64,000 nt of DNA from Desulforhabdus amnigena (GCF_027925305.1 NZ_BSDR01000001.1:709001-773000), one strand, 5' to 3'. Shown: positions 9,256 to 19,094, counted from the stretch's first letter. Made by a program: numbers and translations. Notes: generated by a model from the sequence alone, not told the origin.

Positions 9256-10926
9256 ATGCAACGGTCTATAATTTCAATAGTTTTGGTCTTTTTCTGCATA
9301 AGCCTTTTTTGTTGCGGGCGGGTTTATGCCCAGGACCGAGGCATCATCATCACACAGAAGGCTACGCCTTCCCTCATGAAAACCGAACAACGTGTGGCGC
9401 TTGTCATCGGGAATGGCAATTATGAGTCCGCACCTCTTCGAAATCCTGTGAATGACGCTCGGGCAATGGGTAAGGCATTGAAGGATCTTGGATTTGATGT
9501 TGTGGAAAGGGAGAATCTCAATCAGAAAGATATGAAACGCGAGATCCAGGCATTTGGTGAAAAGCTTCAGAAAGGTGGGGTTGGCCTTTTTTATTACGCT
9601 GGACACGGGATGCAGGTGAGCGGGCGCAACTACTTGATTCCTGTCGGTGCCAATATCGAACATGAAAAGCAGGTGGAATATGAAGCGGTTGATGTCGGTT
9701 CCGTCCTGACGGAAATGGACTACGCCCGCAACCGCTTGAATATCGTGATTCTCGATGCTTGCCGCGACAATCCTTTCGCCAGAAGTTTCCGGTCTCAATC
9801 CCTGGGTCTGGCTTCAATCAATGCGCCGACTGGAACACTTATTGCCTATGCCACTGCACCGGGTTCGGTGGCCAATGACGGCCCTCAGGACAATGGCGTC
9901 TATACGGGCGAACTCATTAAAGTCATGCTGCAACCCGGGCTGAAGATCGAGGATGTCTTCAAGCAGGTTCGATCCGCCGTGAGGGAATCGACGGGCGGAA
10001 AACAAGTTCCCTGGGAGTCTTCTTCCCTGGAAGGCGATTTCTACTTCCAATTGCCGTCCGGGGATGTCGCTCCCACGTATGCAACGGAGCGCACGGCGCC
10101 TGTGAGTGTTCCTCAAGTCCCCAGAGGTGATAGCGCTCCTCATACTGCTCCCAAAATCTGGAAAGAGCCAGTTACCGGAATGGAATTTGTTTGGATTCCG
10201 GGTGGCTGTTATCTCATGGGGAGCCCTCAAAACGAGAAAGGAAGGGAAGCCGATGAGGGGCCCGTGCACGAGGTTTGTGTCGATGGATTTTGGATGGGCA
10301 AGACAGAAGTGACCAATGGTGAATTCCGGAAGTTTCAGCCCACTCATGACAGTAAAGATTACCAGGGATATTCTCTCAACGGGGATGATCAGCCTGCGGT
10401 TTATGTAAGTTGGAAGGATGCCAACGCCTTGGCCCAGTGGCTGGCAAATAAGAATGGCGGGCAGTATAAGTTCAGACTCCCTACGGAAGCGGAATGGGAA
10501 TATGCCTGCAGAGCCGGGACGGAAGGCTCTCATTATTGGGGAGACGACCCCAGTCGAGCCTGCAGTTATGAAAATGTCGGTGATCAGACCACTGGTCGCC
10601 AGTGGAAGATGGAGAATGTGCATGACTGTGAGGACGGTTATGCTGTGGTGGCTCCTGTCGGCAGTTTTCAGCCGAATGCATTTGGCCTGTATGACATGCT
10701 GGGGAATGTTTGGGAGTGGTGTTCCGACGTTTATAGTGCTGACGCATATTCGAAACACGATAAAAACAATCCTGCGTTTTCCGGCGGTAACCCCGGTGCC
10801 GAACGAGTGATCCGCGGAGGGTTCTGGCATGGAGGGCCTGATAAGGTGCGGTGCGCTCTTCGTGGTGCAGGTTTACCTGGGGGAATGAATGACGACTTGG
10901 GGTTTCGGCTGGTGCGAGAACCCTGA
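9256..10926 (+). CDS. Secreted caspase-like peptidase fused to FGE/sulfatase-modifying-factor domain
   Basis: A 556-residue exported protein. The start at 9256 has AGGAAAG just upstream, and residues 1-25 form a signal peptide ending VYAQ. Residues 45-265 are a caspase-like (peptidase C14) domain with the catalytic dyad visible: H117 in YYAGHGMQ and C169 in DACRDNPF. Residues 305-554 are a formylglycine-generating-enzyme/sulfatase-modifying-factor fold (FVWIPGG..., RLPTEAEWEYACRAG, GNVWEWC, GFRLVREP). Many FGE-fold domains of this type are non-catalytic binding modules. It is first in an apparent operon with a DUF4384-like protein and a CHASE2 cyclase. The target and cleavage specificity are unknown. 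Confidence 0.9.
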   Translation: MQRSIISIVLVFFCISLFCCGRVYAQDRGIIITQKATPSLMKTEQRVALVIGNGNYESAPLRNPVNDARAMGKALKDLGFDVVERENLNQKDMKREIQAFGEKLQKGGVGLFYYAGHGMQVSGRNYLIPVGANIEHEKQVEYEAVDVGSVLTEMDYARNRLNIVILDACRDNPFARSFRSQSLGLASINAPTGTLIAYATAPGSVANDGPQDNGVYTGELIKVMLQPGLKIEDVFKQVRSAVRESTGGKQVPWESSSLEGDFYFQLPSGDVAPTYATERTAPVSVPQVPRGDSAPHTAPKIWKEPVTGMEFVWIPGGCYLMGSPQNEKGREADEGPVHEVCVDGFWMGKTEVTNGEFRKFQPTHDSKDYQGYSLNGDDQPAVYVSWKDANALAQWLANKNGGQYKFRLPTEAEWEYACRAGTEGSHYWGDDPSRACSYENVGDQTTGRQWKMENVHDCEDGYAVVAPVGSFQPNAFGLYDMLGNVWEWCSDVYSADAYSKHDKNNPAFSGGNPGAERVIRGGFWHGGPDKVRCALRGAGLPGGMNDDLGFRLVREP

Positions 10927-11014
10927 AAACATAAGTGAAACGAGATTATCAGTAAAAAGGCATCTGATCTCCACTTTTGGCAAGTCTGCCGAAAAACCGA
11001 AAGGAGAGGAGAGT

Positions 11015-11737
11015 ATGTTCTCTTTGAGTGGTAAATTGAAACAAATGAAATGGATGACATGCGGACTGACGCTCTTGATCTTGGGGCTGATGTTCTGCCT
11101 GGAGGGCGGAATCGCTTCCGCCTCTGGTGTACAGGCTGGAGAGGTCATTGGCTTTCGTTGGGCATTTGGTGCTTTGTTGGGAAATAACAATGAGCGCAAG
11201 CTCGAGCGCGTTGCCGAGGAAGCAACGCTGAAAACCGGGGATCAGTTCAAGATGATGGTCGAGCTCGAGAAGCCCTGTTTCGTCTATGTGATCTATTATA
11301 ATTCTAAAGACGGAGTGAAGATGCTCTTCCCCTATGATATCAACCAATTCCAAACCGACTATCAGGTCGCTAAAAAGTACTATATCCCTCAGGGGGATGC
11401 CTGGTTTGAGCTTGATCAACATGTGGGGCGGGAGACTTTTCATCTTCTCGCTTCCGCACAGAGGCTCACCGCCATGGAGGAATTGTTCAACGAGTATGAA
11501 ACGGCCGATGCAGCCAAAAGGTCCGAACTCATAAAGCGAATCCTTTATGAAATCCAGAGCATCAAGAATATAAATCGTGAACTGGCTGCGCCCGCTGAAC
11601 GTCCCGTGCCCATAGGAGGGGCCATTAGGGGCATGGAAAAAATTCAGGGGAACAATCTCCCCGATGTGGCTTCTATAGCCGAAGATATTGCGTGTACTGG
11701 TTCCATTGCGAGGACCTACAACATTGAGCACCAATAG
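11015..11737 (+). CDS. Secreted DUF4384-like protein
   Basis: A 240-residue protein with a start at 11015 behind AAAGGAGAGGAG. Residues about 10-38 are a signal peptide or membrane anchor. The mature part has the strand pattern of DUF4384 (TGDQFKMMVELEKPCFVYVIYYN, then KMLFPYD and YYIPQGDAWFELDQ), a domain often found with caspase-like proteins and surface kinases. The family assignment is by pattern only. It ends 50 bases inside the longest reading of the cyclase gene, which argues for translational coupling with it. Confidence 0.7.
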   Translation: MFSLSGKLKQMKWMTCGLTLLILGLMFCLEGGIASASGVQAGEVIGFRWAFGALLGNNNERKLERVAEEATLKTGDQFKMMVELEKPCFVYVIYYNSKDGVKMLFPYDINQFQTDYQVAKKYYIPQGDAWFELDQHVGRETFHLLASAQRLTAMEELFNEYETADAAKRSELIKRILYEIQSIKNINRELAAPAERPVPIGGAIRGMEKIQGNNLPDVASIAEDIACTGSIARTYNIEHQ

Positions 11738-13685
11738 TAGAAAAAAAAACGGGGTTGCTGTCACACTGATTGTGACCTCGTTTTTCATGGCGCGTCTATG
11801 TTTTCTTCTACTTCCCCACATCTTTGAACCCTGGAATGCCAAGGCGATCGACCAGCTCTTTATGCTCAGATCGTCTTACGATTTTCTTCAACCAACATAT
11901 GACAATACCATTGTCCATGTCGATCTCAATAATACGACTATCCAGAAATTCAATAACTTTTATCTGAATCGGTCCCATTACGCTCGCGTCATCCGAAATC
12001 TTGGGGAAATGGGAACGGCAATGCAGGCTTACGACTTTATTTTCGCCGCACCATCCAACGAATTGGATGATGCGGCGTTGATAGATGCAACGACTCACGC
12101 CGGAAACGTATATTTCGGAGTAGCTTTCGCCTTGTCTGATGGAAATGGTGAGGTGGACAGACAGCCTCCCGATCGTAAGGCCTTGGAATATCTCAAGGCA
12201 ACAAACTGGCATGTGAAGGCACAGGGCGAAACTTCGAAATTCTTTGTGGGCTCTCAGCCACTGCTCACTTTTTCCGGCCTCGCCACAGCATCCAGGGGGG
12301 TGGGATTTCTAAGTATCCAAAGTGACATGGATGGTGTCTTCCGGCGTGCTCCGCTGCTGGTGAAATATGAAAAAGGCTTTTATCCCAGCCTGCCATTTCG
12401 CGTTGCCTGTGATTATCTCGGAGTTTCATCCGAAAACATTGTCATCGGTTCCGGGAAGATCGTTCTGAAGAAAGCCCATAAACCGCAAGAAAAAGAGATT
12501 CATGATATAATCATTCCCATTGACGACCATGGCAACATGCTGATGAATATTATAGGTCCGTGGGAAGCGATGAAGCATTATAATTTTGCCGATGTTTATC
12601 GTGCCTCGGATGATCCCCTTGAAATGGAACTTTGGAAAAAAGAATTGAAAGGAAAAATAGTTGTAGTTTCCGATGTTTCCACTGGTTCTACAGACATTGG
12701 TCCCGTGCCGACGGACATCAATTTCCCTTTAAGCGGTCTTCATGCAAACGTCATTCATACTATTTTGACTGAAAACTTCTTGAAGGAGCTTTCAGAAGCT
12801 CAGATGACTTTGTTGGAAATGGGGATTGGGGTCTGTCTTGTGATCCTCGCCATTTGTCTCTCCCCCATAACTTTCGTCATGGGAAGTGTGGGATTGGCTG
12901 TGGCTTACAGTTCAGCTGTGGCTCTAAGTTTTTTTCTCGCCGGCACCATACTGCACTTGGTGCGCCCCCTTTTTCTCATAGGAATTTCAACAGCCCTCAT
13001 CACTGCCTACCGCTATGTCAGCGAGGAAAAAGAAAAGCTTGTCTTACGCAAGTCCTTCGAGGCTTATTTCCCACCTTCCGTCGTCAAGAAGATTATGGCC
13101 AACCCGGAAATGATATCCAACAAGGGGCAGAAAAAAGAACTGACGATACTTTTCAGTGATATTAAAAGTTTTACCACTTATTCCGCATCTCTCACTCCCG
13201 ATGAGATACGGAGAGCCCTCAATGAATATTTTGAGGCAATGGTCGAGATTGTCTTTAAATATGAAGGCACAGTGGACAAATACATCGGTGATGGCCTTAT
13301 GGTGTTTTTTGGAGATCCTGAACCCCAGAACGACCATGCATTGCGTTGTGTTCGTTCAGCTATCGAAATGCAGAAAAAAGTCAGAGAATTGAAGCAAAAG
13401 TGGGAAGGAGAAGGGGGGATACCCCTTCAAATTCGCATCGGGATCAATACGGGTGAGGTTGTGGTGGGCAACATGGGGTCGTCCAAGCGTCTTTCTTATA
13501 CAGTGCTTGGTTCGGCGGTGAACCTGGCACAACGTCTTGAATCCAATGCTCCCGTAGGAGGGATTCTCATTTCAGACCGCACCCATGAACTGGTTAAAGG
13601 CAAAGTGCCCACCGGTGATTTAAGAGAAATTCAGGTGAAGGGAATAGATATGCCCGTGAGAGTCTGCGAAGTCTATGTTGAATGA
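11688..13685 (+). CDS. CHASE2-domain class III adenylate cyclase
   Basis: Membrane receptor that should make cyclic nucleotide in response to a signal outside the membrane. An N-terminal helix is followed by a CHASE2 sensor (about 40-330), then about three clustered helices (365-440) and a class III cyclase domain (about 480-660). The metal-binding aspartates are D491 (LFSDIKSFT) and D535 (YIGDGLMVFFG). K530 (TVDKY) and the YT of LSYTVLG are the adenine-selecting residues typical of class IIIb, so cAMP is the likely product. The start is uncertain: TTG at 11688, or TTG at 11724 with GCGAGGA upstream; both overlap the previous gene. A CRP-type site occurs elsewhere in the window at 34276. Confidence 0.88.
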   Translation: MRVLVPLRGPTTLSTNSRKKNGVAVTLIVTSFFMARLCFLLLPHIFEPWNAKAIDQLFMLRSSYDFLQPTYDNTIVHVDLNNTTIQKFNNFYLNRSHYARVIRNLGEMGTAMQAYDFIFAAPSNELDDAALIDATTHAGNVYFGVAFALSDGNGEVDRQPPDRKALEYLKATNWHVKAQGETSKFFVGSQPLLTFSGLATASRGVGFLSIQSDMDGVFRRAPLLVKYEKGFYPSLPFRVACDYLGVSSENIVIGSGKIVLKKAHKPQEKEIHDIIIPIDDHGNMLMNIIGPWEAMKHYNFADVYRASDDPLEMELWKKELKGKIVVVSDVSTGSTDIGPVPTDINFPLSGLHANVIHTILTENFLKELSEAQMTLLEMGIGVCLVILAICLSPITFVMGSVGLAVAYSSAVALSFFLAGTILHLVRPLFLIGISTALITAYRYVSEEKEKLVLRKSFEAYFPPSVVKKIMANPEMISNKGQKKELTILFSDIKSFTTYSASLTPDEIRRALNEYFEAMVEIVFKYEGTVDKYIGDGLMVFFGDPEPQNDHALRCVRSAIEMQKKVRELKQKWEGEGGIPLQIRIGINTGEVVVGNMGSSKRLSYTVLGSAVNLAQRLESNAPVGGILISDRTHELVKGKVPTGDLREIQVKGIDMPVRVCEVYVE

Positions 13686-13688
13686 AGA

Positions 13689-13715
13689 GGTGGGCAAAGT
13701 GGAATTTTACCCACC
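13689..13715. terminator. Hairpin between convergent cyclase and qrcD genes
   Basis: GGTGGG (13689-13694) and CCCACC (13710-13715) can pair across a 15-base loop, in the 50-base gap between convergent genes. There is no strong T-run, so a two-way terminator is only likely. Confidence 0.4.
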
Positions 13716-13735
13716 CGACGGTAGAACTTTTATTT

Positions 13736-14983
13736 TCAAGAAATGGTGTTGAGTTCCTTCTCTCTTGGGAACAAGGGCAGGTAGCGGTAAGAAAGGGATA
13801 GAATCAGCGCACAGTAAGCGAGCATTGCAATGATGGGAGCCCATTCGTATATGGTGGGGACATAGACTTCCCATTTATCGAAAGGCATCACGGGGGTTGC
13901 CAGGGTCTGGACCGTCATTACGAAACGATTGATGATAACGCCGATACAGACCAGCAGGAAACTGCTAAAGACGATGAAATGGTTTTGCCTGCCCCTGGAA
14001 GCCGTCAAAAGGATTGCGGGCAGCACTCCACAAAGGATGATCTCGGTAAAGAGGAGCCACATGCCGTAAGGCGCCCGGTAATAATCGCCCAGCTTGAAAC
14101 CCAGTTCAGGAGAGAGAAAGAAGGCCCAATAGACTGTGTCGGCGATCTTCAGAAGAATATAGATGGAAAGAAGCGTACCGACGATTTTGGAGATGAGTTC
14201 GTATACACTTCGATCCACCAATTTTTTGCGGGTGACGATTTCCATCGAACGGCAAACGAGTGCAGTAAACGCAGGGCCGGAAGCGATGGCGGAGAGGATG
14301 AAGAGGAAAAAAGTCCAGGGCCAGACAAAAAAGCCGGTCCGGTAGGCGAAGGGACGCGCAAAAAGCACGCCGGCCACACCTCCAAGAGAACCCTGATGGA
14401 AGAAACTCAAGAAGGTTCCGGTGAGAGCAAAAATGGCCATCATGTCGTGTAGAGTGTGCCCGAAGATGCGTACCGGATGAATAGCATCCAGCTTACGGTT
14501 CTTGAGAACAATAGGAACATACTCTATGACCAGAACGATGGCATAACAGGTGATGCAAAAGATCACTTCCGTCAACATGGAATGAACATTGGCATGCCAG
14601 TAGCCAAACCATCCGCGAAGAGGCTGCCCTATTTCCAGAAGCAATACGGCAAGTGCTCCAGTATAGCAGACAAACCCCACGATGACCGCAAGATTGATGA
14701 TCTTGTGAAGTTCTCTAAGCGCGGGGAAAAATCTCGATAACCCGTAATATAGGAAGCCTGAAAAAAAGGCGCCGGCTCCCAGTGCGATGATGGCCAAATC
14801 TGCCGTAATATAAAGTCCGAATCCAAAATGGTTATTCAAACCCGTAACGTTCAGCGCCTGTATGAGGACAACCACTCCTGCGTATACTCCCCATCCTATG
14901 AGAGCGGCGAGTACCAGAATCCAGATCCCAAACGCAGGAAGCGAACACCGCCTAACTCCTTCGGGAATCAACGCCTTATCCAT
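13736..14983 (-). CDS. qrcD: Qrc complex membrane subunit, NrfD/PsrC family
   Basis: Integral membrane quinone-binding subunit of the Qrc complex, which in sulfate reducers moves electrons from periplasmic cytochrome c3 to menaquinone. The 415-residue protein has about ten membrane helices typical of NrfD/PsrC. The start at 14983 has GAGGGA about 9 bases upstream; the frame is open to 15043. The naming rests on gene order: a multihaem cytochrome, molybdopterin-like protein, Fe-S protein and NrfD protein in the order A-B-C-D, as in Desulfovibrio. The related alternative complex III has extra subunits not seen here. Confidence 0.85.
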   Translation of the reverse strand: MDKALIPEGVRRCSLPAFGIWILVLAALIGWGVYAGVVVLIQALNVTGLNNHFGFGLYITADLAIIALGAGAFFSGFLYYGLSRFFPALRELHKIINLAVIVGFVCYTGALAVLLLEIGQPLRGWFGYWHANVHSMLTEVIFCITCYAIVLVIEYVPIVLKNRKLDAIHPVRIFGHTLHDMMAIFALTGTFLSFFHQGSLGGVAGVLFARPFAYRTGFFVWPWTFFLFILSAIASGPAFTALVCRSMEIVTRKKLVDRSVYELISKIVGTLLSIYILLKIADTVYWAFFLSPELGFKLGDYYRAPYGMWLLFTEIILCGVLPAILLTASRGRQNHFIVFSSFLLVCIGVIINRFVMTVQTLATPVMPFDKWEVYVPTIYEWAPIIAMLAYCALILSLSYRYLPLFPREKELNTIS

Positions 14984-15120
14984 TATATATATCCCTCGCA
15001 TTTCCATTGTGATATTAGGTTGAGTCTGTAGATGCAAAAACATTTATGCTTTTACATACTCTTATGCTTATGCTTTCAGCTTTGCTTTTTTGCCCGCCAT
15101 GCCGGGGGGAGTCACCCGAT

Positions 15121-15873
15121 CTAAAACCCCTTGTCCGCCTGCTTTCTTACCCAGTCATGCTTGCTGAGGTAGTAAACCTTTGGTTCCGTGTGTAATTTGC
15201 TCAAAAGTCTGAAAGCACGGGGATCCTTGATGAGTGCTGCGACCTCCGATTCAGGATCGTTTAGATTGCCGAAGGAAATCGCCTTGGTTGGGCAGGCTTC
15301 GGCACAAGCAGGAAGGTAGGTGGCCTTGTCGGGATCGGTCTCTTCAAGGTAGGCTTTGGCACGGGCATTGAGAAGTCGATGGTGGCAGAAAGTGCACTTT
15401 TCCACCACGCCTCGCATGCGCGTGCTCACTTCAGGGTTCAACATGGATTCCATGGACTTTGGCCAGGAAGGATCCCACCAGTTGAAATCGCGAGCATGGT
15501 ACGGGCAGGCCACGATGCAGTACCGGCAACCGATGCAACGGGGATAAATGTGTTCGACAATGCCGTTTTCCTCATTCCGTGTGGTGGCGTTCACCGGGCA
15601 TACGAAGGTGCAGGGTGCATGGTGCGGTGCATCGCAATGCATGCAGGGACGTGGCAGATAAGTGTATTGATACTCCCCGTAATCCTTTCCATTTTGGAGA
15701 TAGAAGACCTCCATCCATGTAATGGAGCGCAGCTTGTTGGTTTCATCCGGCCGGAAGGAGATATTGTTTTCCGCCTGGCAGGCGACGCTGCAAGCCATAC
15801 AACCCGAACATTTATCAAGGTCGATTACCATTCCAAAGCGGACTGCACTTTGTTTTCGTTCTTCTTCACTCAC
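15121..15873 (-). CDS. qrcC: Qrc complex four-cluster iron-sulfur subunit
   Basis: A 250-residue periplasmic-side ferredoxin-like electron wire between the cytochrome and the membrane subunit. Four cysteine groups are visible: CSGCMACSVAC near the N-terminus, CMHC...CTFVCP, CIGCRYCIVACP, and CTFCHH plus CAEACP, as in the PsrB/NrfC/QrcC family. The start is GTG at 15873, with GGGGGT six bases upstream. It has no Tat signal, so it would be exported together with QrcB. It lies between qrcB (128-base gap) and qrcD. Confidence 0.88.
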   Translation of the reverse strand: MSEEERKQSAVRFGMVIDLDKCSGCMACSVACQAENNISFRPDETNKLRSITWMEVFYLQNGKDYGEYQYTYLPRPCMHCDAPHHAPCTFVCPVNATTRNEENGIVEHIYPRCIGCRYCIVACPYHARDFNWWDPSWPKSMESMLNPEVSTRMRGVVEKCTFCHHRLLNARAKAYLEETDPDKATYLPACAEACPTKAISFGNLNDPESEVAALIKDPRAFRLLSKLHTEPKVYYLSKHDWVRKQADKGF

Positions 15874-16001
15874 TGGTTACCCCCAATTTTGTTCAGGGCC
15901 GAGAAGGTTGTTTCATTGAATTCCTTCGGACCTCTCAATAGAGCCCAACGGAAAGATTACAGATCAAGGCTGAAAGCTGCGCGGATCGGGAGCGGGTATG
16001 A

Positions 16002-18416
16002 TCATGCGCGACGCAACTGTGCACGAGCAGCCCAGGCAGTTCCGAGCCCTGATACGGGATCCATCTGAACCTCCAGCAGCTCATTGGGATTGGCTCCCTT
16101 GCTCTGGATGTATTGATCGTAAGCCTTGTGGCCCAGGCCCTGTGGCATATAGATGACATCCAGACGTGCCCCGGGGAAGAGATGAACCCTGACAATACAC
16201 TCTCCTGCAGGAGTTTTGAGTACTGCGCGATTCCCTTCATCAAGCCCCAAGGATCGAGCGGTCTCAGGATGCAGCTCCACAAAGGAGTCGTCGTTTCTTA
16301 AAATAAAATCCCATAATGTTTTGGTCATGAAAGGAGGATTCGGCAAATATCCATGAGAGAGAAACAAAGCTTGATAGGAAACCAGCGTCAAGGGGTACTC
16401 TTTTTCATTTCCCGAGAGAGCGATGGAAGAGAAATTCGGCAAGCATTGTTCATCCTTTCCTGCCTCTAGCTCCTTTGACTGCAGTGATTGAAAAGCGAGC
16501 TCTATTTTCCCGGATGGGCTTTGCACAAGCTGAAGCGGATTTTGAGGCGCATCATACCAGCACTGTCCCGAAGCGAGCTTCTTCCACAGATCGGCTCCAT
16601 CCTTGTAATTGGCCTTCGGGGATGCTCCCTCCGGGGTTTCCTGCAGTTGCCTCGCTGAGGTCTGGGCAACCGCACCTCTTCCGGATGCAGCCAACCCCTT
16701 TACCCGATCCTGAAGAAATGCATCATAGCTTTTCCATGGCAGGGCATCGGCGACCGACCCGCCCATGTTTTTTGACATTTGAAGGAGAACATCTCCAGAG
16801 TGGCGGGTATTCCATTGAGGGGGCAGAATGGGAGCTGCGACTGCGTAATAAGCCTGGGGCAGTCCGGGAACACCGATGACATCGTCATACCGTTCGAAGG
16901 CAGTATGGTTGGGAAGGATAATGTCGGCCTGCAGGGAAGTTTCATCCATGTAGGAAGAAAAGGATACGACCCACCCTACCTTTTGAATAGCCTTCTGAAA
17001 GACCTGATTGCCTGGAAGGCTATAGGCCGGATTGGCTTCATGGATCATCAAGACTTCGATGGGATAAGAGGGAGCCTCGGACAGATTTTTAAGGAACCCA
17101 TAGAGGCTCTTGCGGGAAAGAGGAATATCCTGAGCTTTGACCTGGTCAAGGCTCTTCCGAGCCAGCCCTTGTTGTGCCACTTCGTCTGCAAGGACCTGGG
17201 GCATGGGTCCAAGCGGTACAGATGGGGCGAGGGATATCATGCCCTGGGATTTCAGATTGCCTTTGAGTACATTGAGGGCAAGAAATGCCAGTTCATGATG
17301 GACTTTTTCCGGGAGGTCCCGGCTTTTTCCCCATACTGCGACAGCGTTGGGCTGTGTGGCAAAATCTTTGGCCAGTTCGACGATCTTGGCTGGTTCAAGA
17401 CCGGTGCGCCTGGATGCCTCTTCAAGGGAGTTTTCCGAAGCCAGAAGGAAACTCTTGAATCCTTGCCTCGCTTTCCCCTGACTGTCGGTCCAGTCCTCGA
17501 AGCCAAAAACGTTTGTAGCCACGTAGGATGTGTCATAGAGGTTTTCCTTCACCATCACATGGGCAATTCCAAGAGCAAGAGCCGCCTCGCTGCCGGGAAT
17601 GATCGGGATCCACCGGTCGGCTTTTGCTGCGGACATGGAACAGCGCGACTCGATCTGGATGATTTTGGCTGAAGGGGTTTTGTTCTCACTCTGTGCCGCA
17701 TTCCAGTCTCCCCAAAGGGCCAGCATACGTCCGGGGCTTCCCCAACCTCCAATGAGATCGGATCCAAAGCTGAGGATATAAGATGCTTTCTCCAAAGCAA
17801 ATGCCAGAGGCTCCTCTTTGCCCAGCGTAAGAAAGGCTGCAAGCTTGAGGCTATCGGAGTGGGAGGGCATTTGGAAAAAGTTGGGAGACCCGTAGGCGTC
17901 GAAAAATTGTTGCCATAAATCCCTCATGCTGCCTTGTCCCTGCCCAGTGATGCAGGCCACTGCGTGAGGAGTCCCCCCCGTTCTGAGATTCACCAGTTTG
18001 TCGAGCAGTTCACTCATCGCTTCATCCCAAGGGATGGGTTTGAAGCCGGAGGCTTCCCCTCTCTTCTGAGTCTGCTTTATGGGTTGAGTGATCCGGTAGG
18101 GAGCGTAAAGGAACTGAAGTCCTGAAGCAGCAAGTGGACATATTCCTCCTCGATTGATGGGATGCTCCGGGTTTCCTTCCAGCAAAACGGCCCGGTTGCC
18201 ATTTACCAGGCGAGCCCGAATGCCGCAACCTCCTTCACACAAAGTGCAGATGGTGGCTTTCTTAGTAATCGGCCCACGTTCCGGCGATGGACGCCATGAC
18301 CAGTTTTGGCTCCAGATGGCGGAATCATCGGCCAATTTCCATGGCAAAGGTGAAAGCAAAGTACCTCCTACCGCGCCGGCAGCAAACTGTAAAAAAGCTC
18401 TCCTACCAAACATCAT
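16002..18416 (-). CDS. qrcB: Qrc complex molybdopterin-oxidoreductase-family subunit
   Basis: An 804-residue protein of the molybdopterin oxidoreductase family, exported by Tat (GRRAFLQF at residues 4-11). C57, C60, C64 and C93 form the N-terminal 4Fe-4S site. In the Desulfovibrio Qrc complex this subunit has no molybdenum and probably no catalysis. Here, too, the stretch where catalytic relatives carry a Cys, SeCys or Ser ligand reads QMPSHSDSLKL with no cysteine, which fits a structural or electron-wire role. It lies downstream of qrcA with a 68-base gap. Confidence 0.87.
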   Translation of the reverse strand: MMFGRRAFLQFAAGAVGGTLLSPLPWKLADDSAIWSQNWSWRPSPERGPITKKATICTLCEGGCGIRARLVNGNRAVLLEGNPEHPINRGGICPLAASGLQFLYAPYRITQPIKQTQKRGEASGFKPIPWDEAMSELLDKLVNLRTGGTPHAVACITGQGQGSMRDLWQQFFDAYGSPNFFQMPSHSDSLKLAAFLTLGKEEPLAFALEKASYILSFGSDLIGGWGSPGRMLALWGDWNAAQSENKTPSAKIIQIESRCSMSAAKADRWIPIIPGSEAALALGIAHVMVKENLYDTSYVATNVFGFEDWTDSQGKARQGFKSFLLASENSLEEASRRTGLEPAKIVELAKDFATQPNAVAVWGKSRDLPEKVHHELAFLALNVLKGNLKSQGMISLAPSVPLGPMPQVLADEVAQQGLARKSLDQVKAQDIPLSRKSLYGFLKNLSEAPSYPIEVLMIHEANPAYSLPGNQVFQKAIQKVGWVVSFSSYMDETSLQADIILPNHTAFERYDDVIGVPGLPQAYYAVAAPILPPQWNTRHSGDVLLQMSKNMGGSVADALPWKSYDAFLQDRVKGLAASGRGAVAQTSARQLQETPEGASPKANYKDGADLWKKLASGQCWYDAPQNPLQLVQSPSGKIELAFQSLQSKELEAGKDEQCLPNFSSIALSGNEKEYPLTLVSYQALFLSHGYLPNPPFMTKTLWDFILRNDDSFVELHPETARSLGLDEGNRAVLKTPAGECIVRVHLFPGARLDVIYMPQGLGHKAYDQYIQSKGANPNELLEVQMDPVSGLGTAWAARAQLRRA

Positions 18417-18484
18417 CCCTTTGAACCTCTCGTCGATGCCATTTTGTTGGAACTTCTTGCCACTGGAAAATCTTATGAATGCTT

Positions 18485-19042
18485 CTATTTATGGCAGGTA
18501 TTGCAATTATTGCTGATCCCCCGGTCGGCATGGCACTTCTCACAGGCATCCATCTTCATGGTATTTTTGCTGTAGCCGGTCAAACGGTTCTCTTGGTAAG
18601 GGGGAAGCTTTTCCTCGGAAGAGACGTCGCGATGGCATGCCACGCATTCCATTCCCCCAGCTTTATGAGGGGCATGAGAAAAGTAGACATTGTCCGGTTG
18701 CCAGGCATAAACCCGCCAGGGAATTTCGCGGTCCTTTTGAATATACTCTTCCACAAGGATTCGCTCGTCTTCTGTCTCTCCCATGGGCGCCTCGTGGCAT
18801 TCCTTGCACTTTTCAATCCTGGGAATTCCCGAATATGTTCCATCCTCTCTAAAAAAATGACAATCCTCGCAACTACTGTCTTGATGGGCAACATGACTGA
18901 ATTGCATCGGCTGCATGCGTTGCGAATAGATGAGATTAGGAGAGAGAACCCAGCCGAAGACCAGGGCAACGATAAAGCCGGCAAAGAAAATGGCGCCGCC
19001 AACCCTGCTTTTACCGGAAGTATTTTTTTTCTCTTCATTCAT
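18485..19042 (-). CDS. qrcA: Qrc complex multihaem cytochrome c (five CxxCH motifs)
   Basis: A 185-residue membrane-anchored periplasmic cytochrome that would accept electrons from type I cytochrome c3. One N-terminal helix (about 16-36) is followed by five haem motifs: CEDCH, CKECH, CVACH, CEKCH and CNTCH, with extra histidines in FSHVAH and FSHAPH as distal ligands. The Desulfovibrio protein is described as hexahaem, so one haem is missing or bound differently here. The start at 19042 has TGAGG upstream; the frame is open to 19066. It is first in the qrcABCD unit, with two palindromes upstream. Confidence 0.87.
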   Translation of the reverse strand: MNEEKKNTSGKSRVGGAIFFAGFIVALVFGWVLSPNLIYSQRMQPMQFSHVAHQDSSCEDCHFFREDGTYSGIPRIEKCKECHEAPMGETEDERILVEEYIQKDREIPWRVYAWQPDNVYFSHAPHKAGGMECVACHRDVSSEEKLPPYQENRLTGYSKNTMKMDACEKCHADRGISNNCNTCHK

Positions 19043-19094
19043 AAGACAAGCCTCAGTTGCTCCCATTTGACGATCCTGATGTTTTACCCTGAAA

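Noticed and set aside
16002-18416. Calling the molybdopterin-family gene a formate dehydrogenase or polysulfide reductase
   Set aside because: No catalytic Cys/SeCys is visible at the metal-ligand position, and the four-gene order fits Qrc better.
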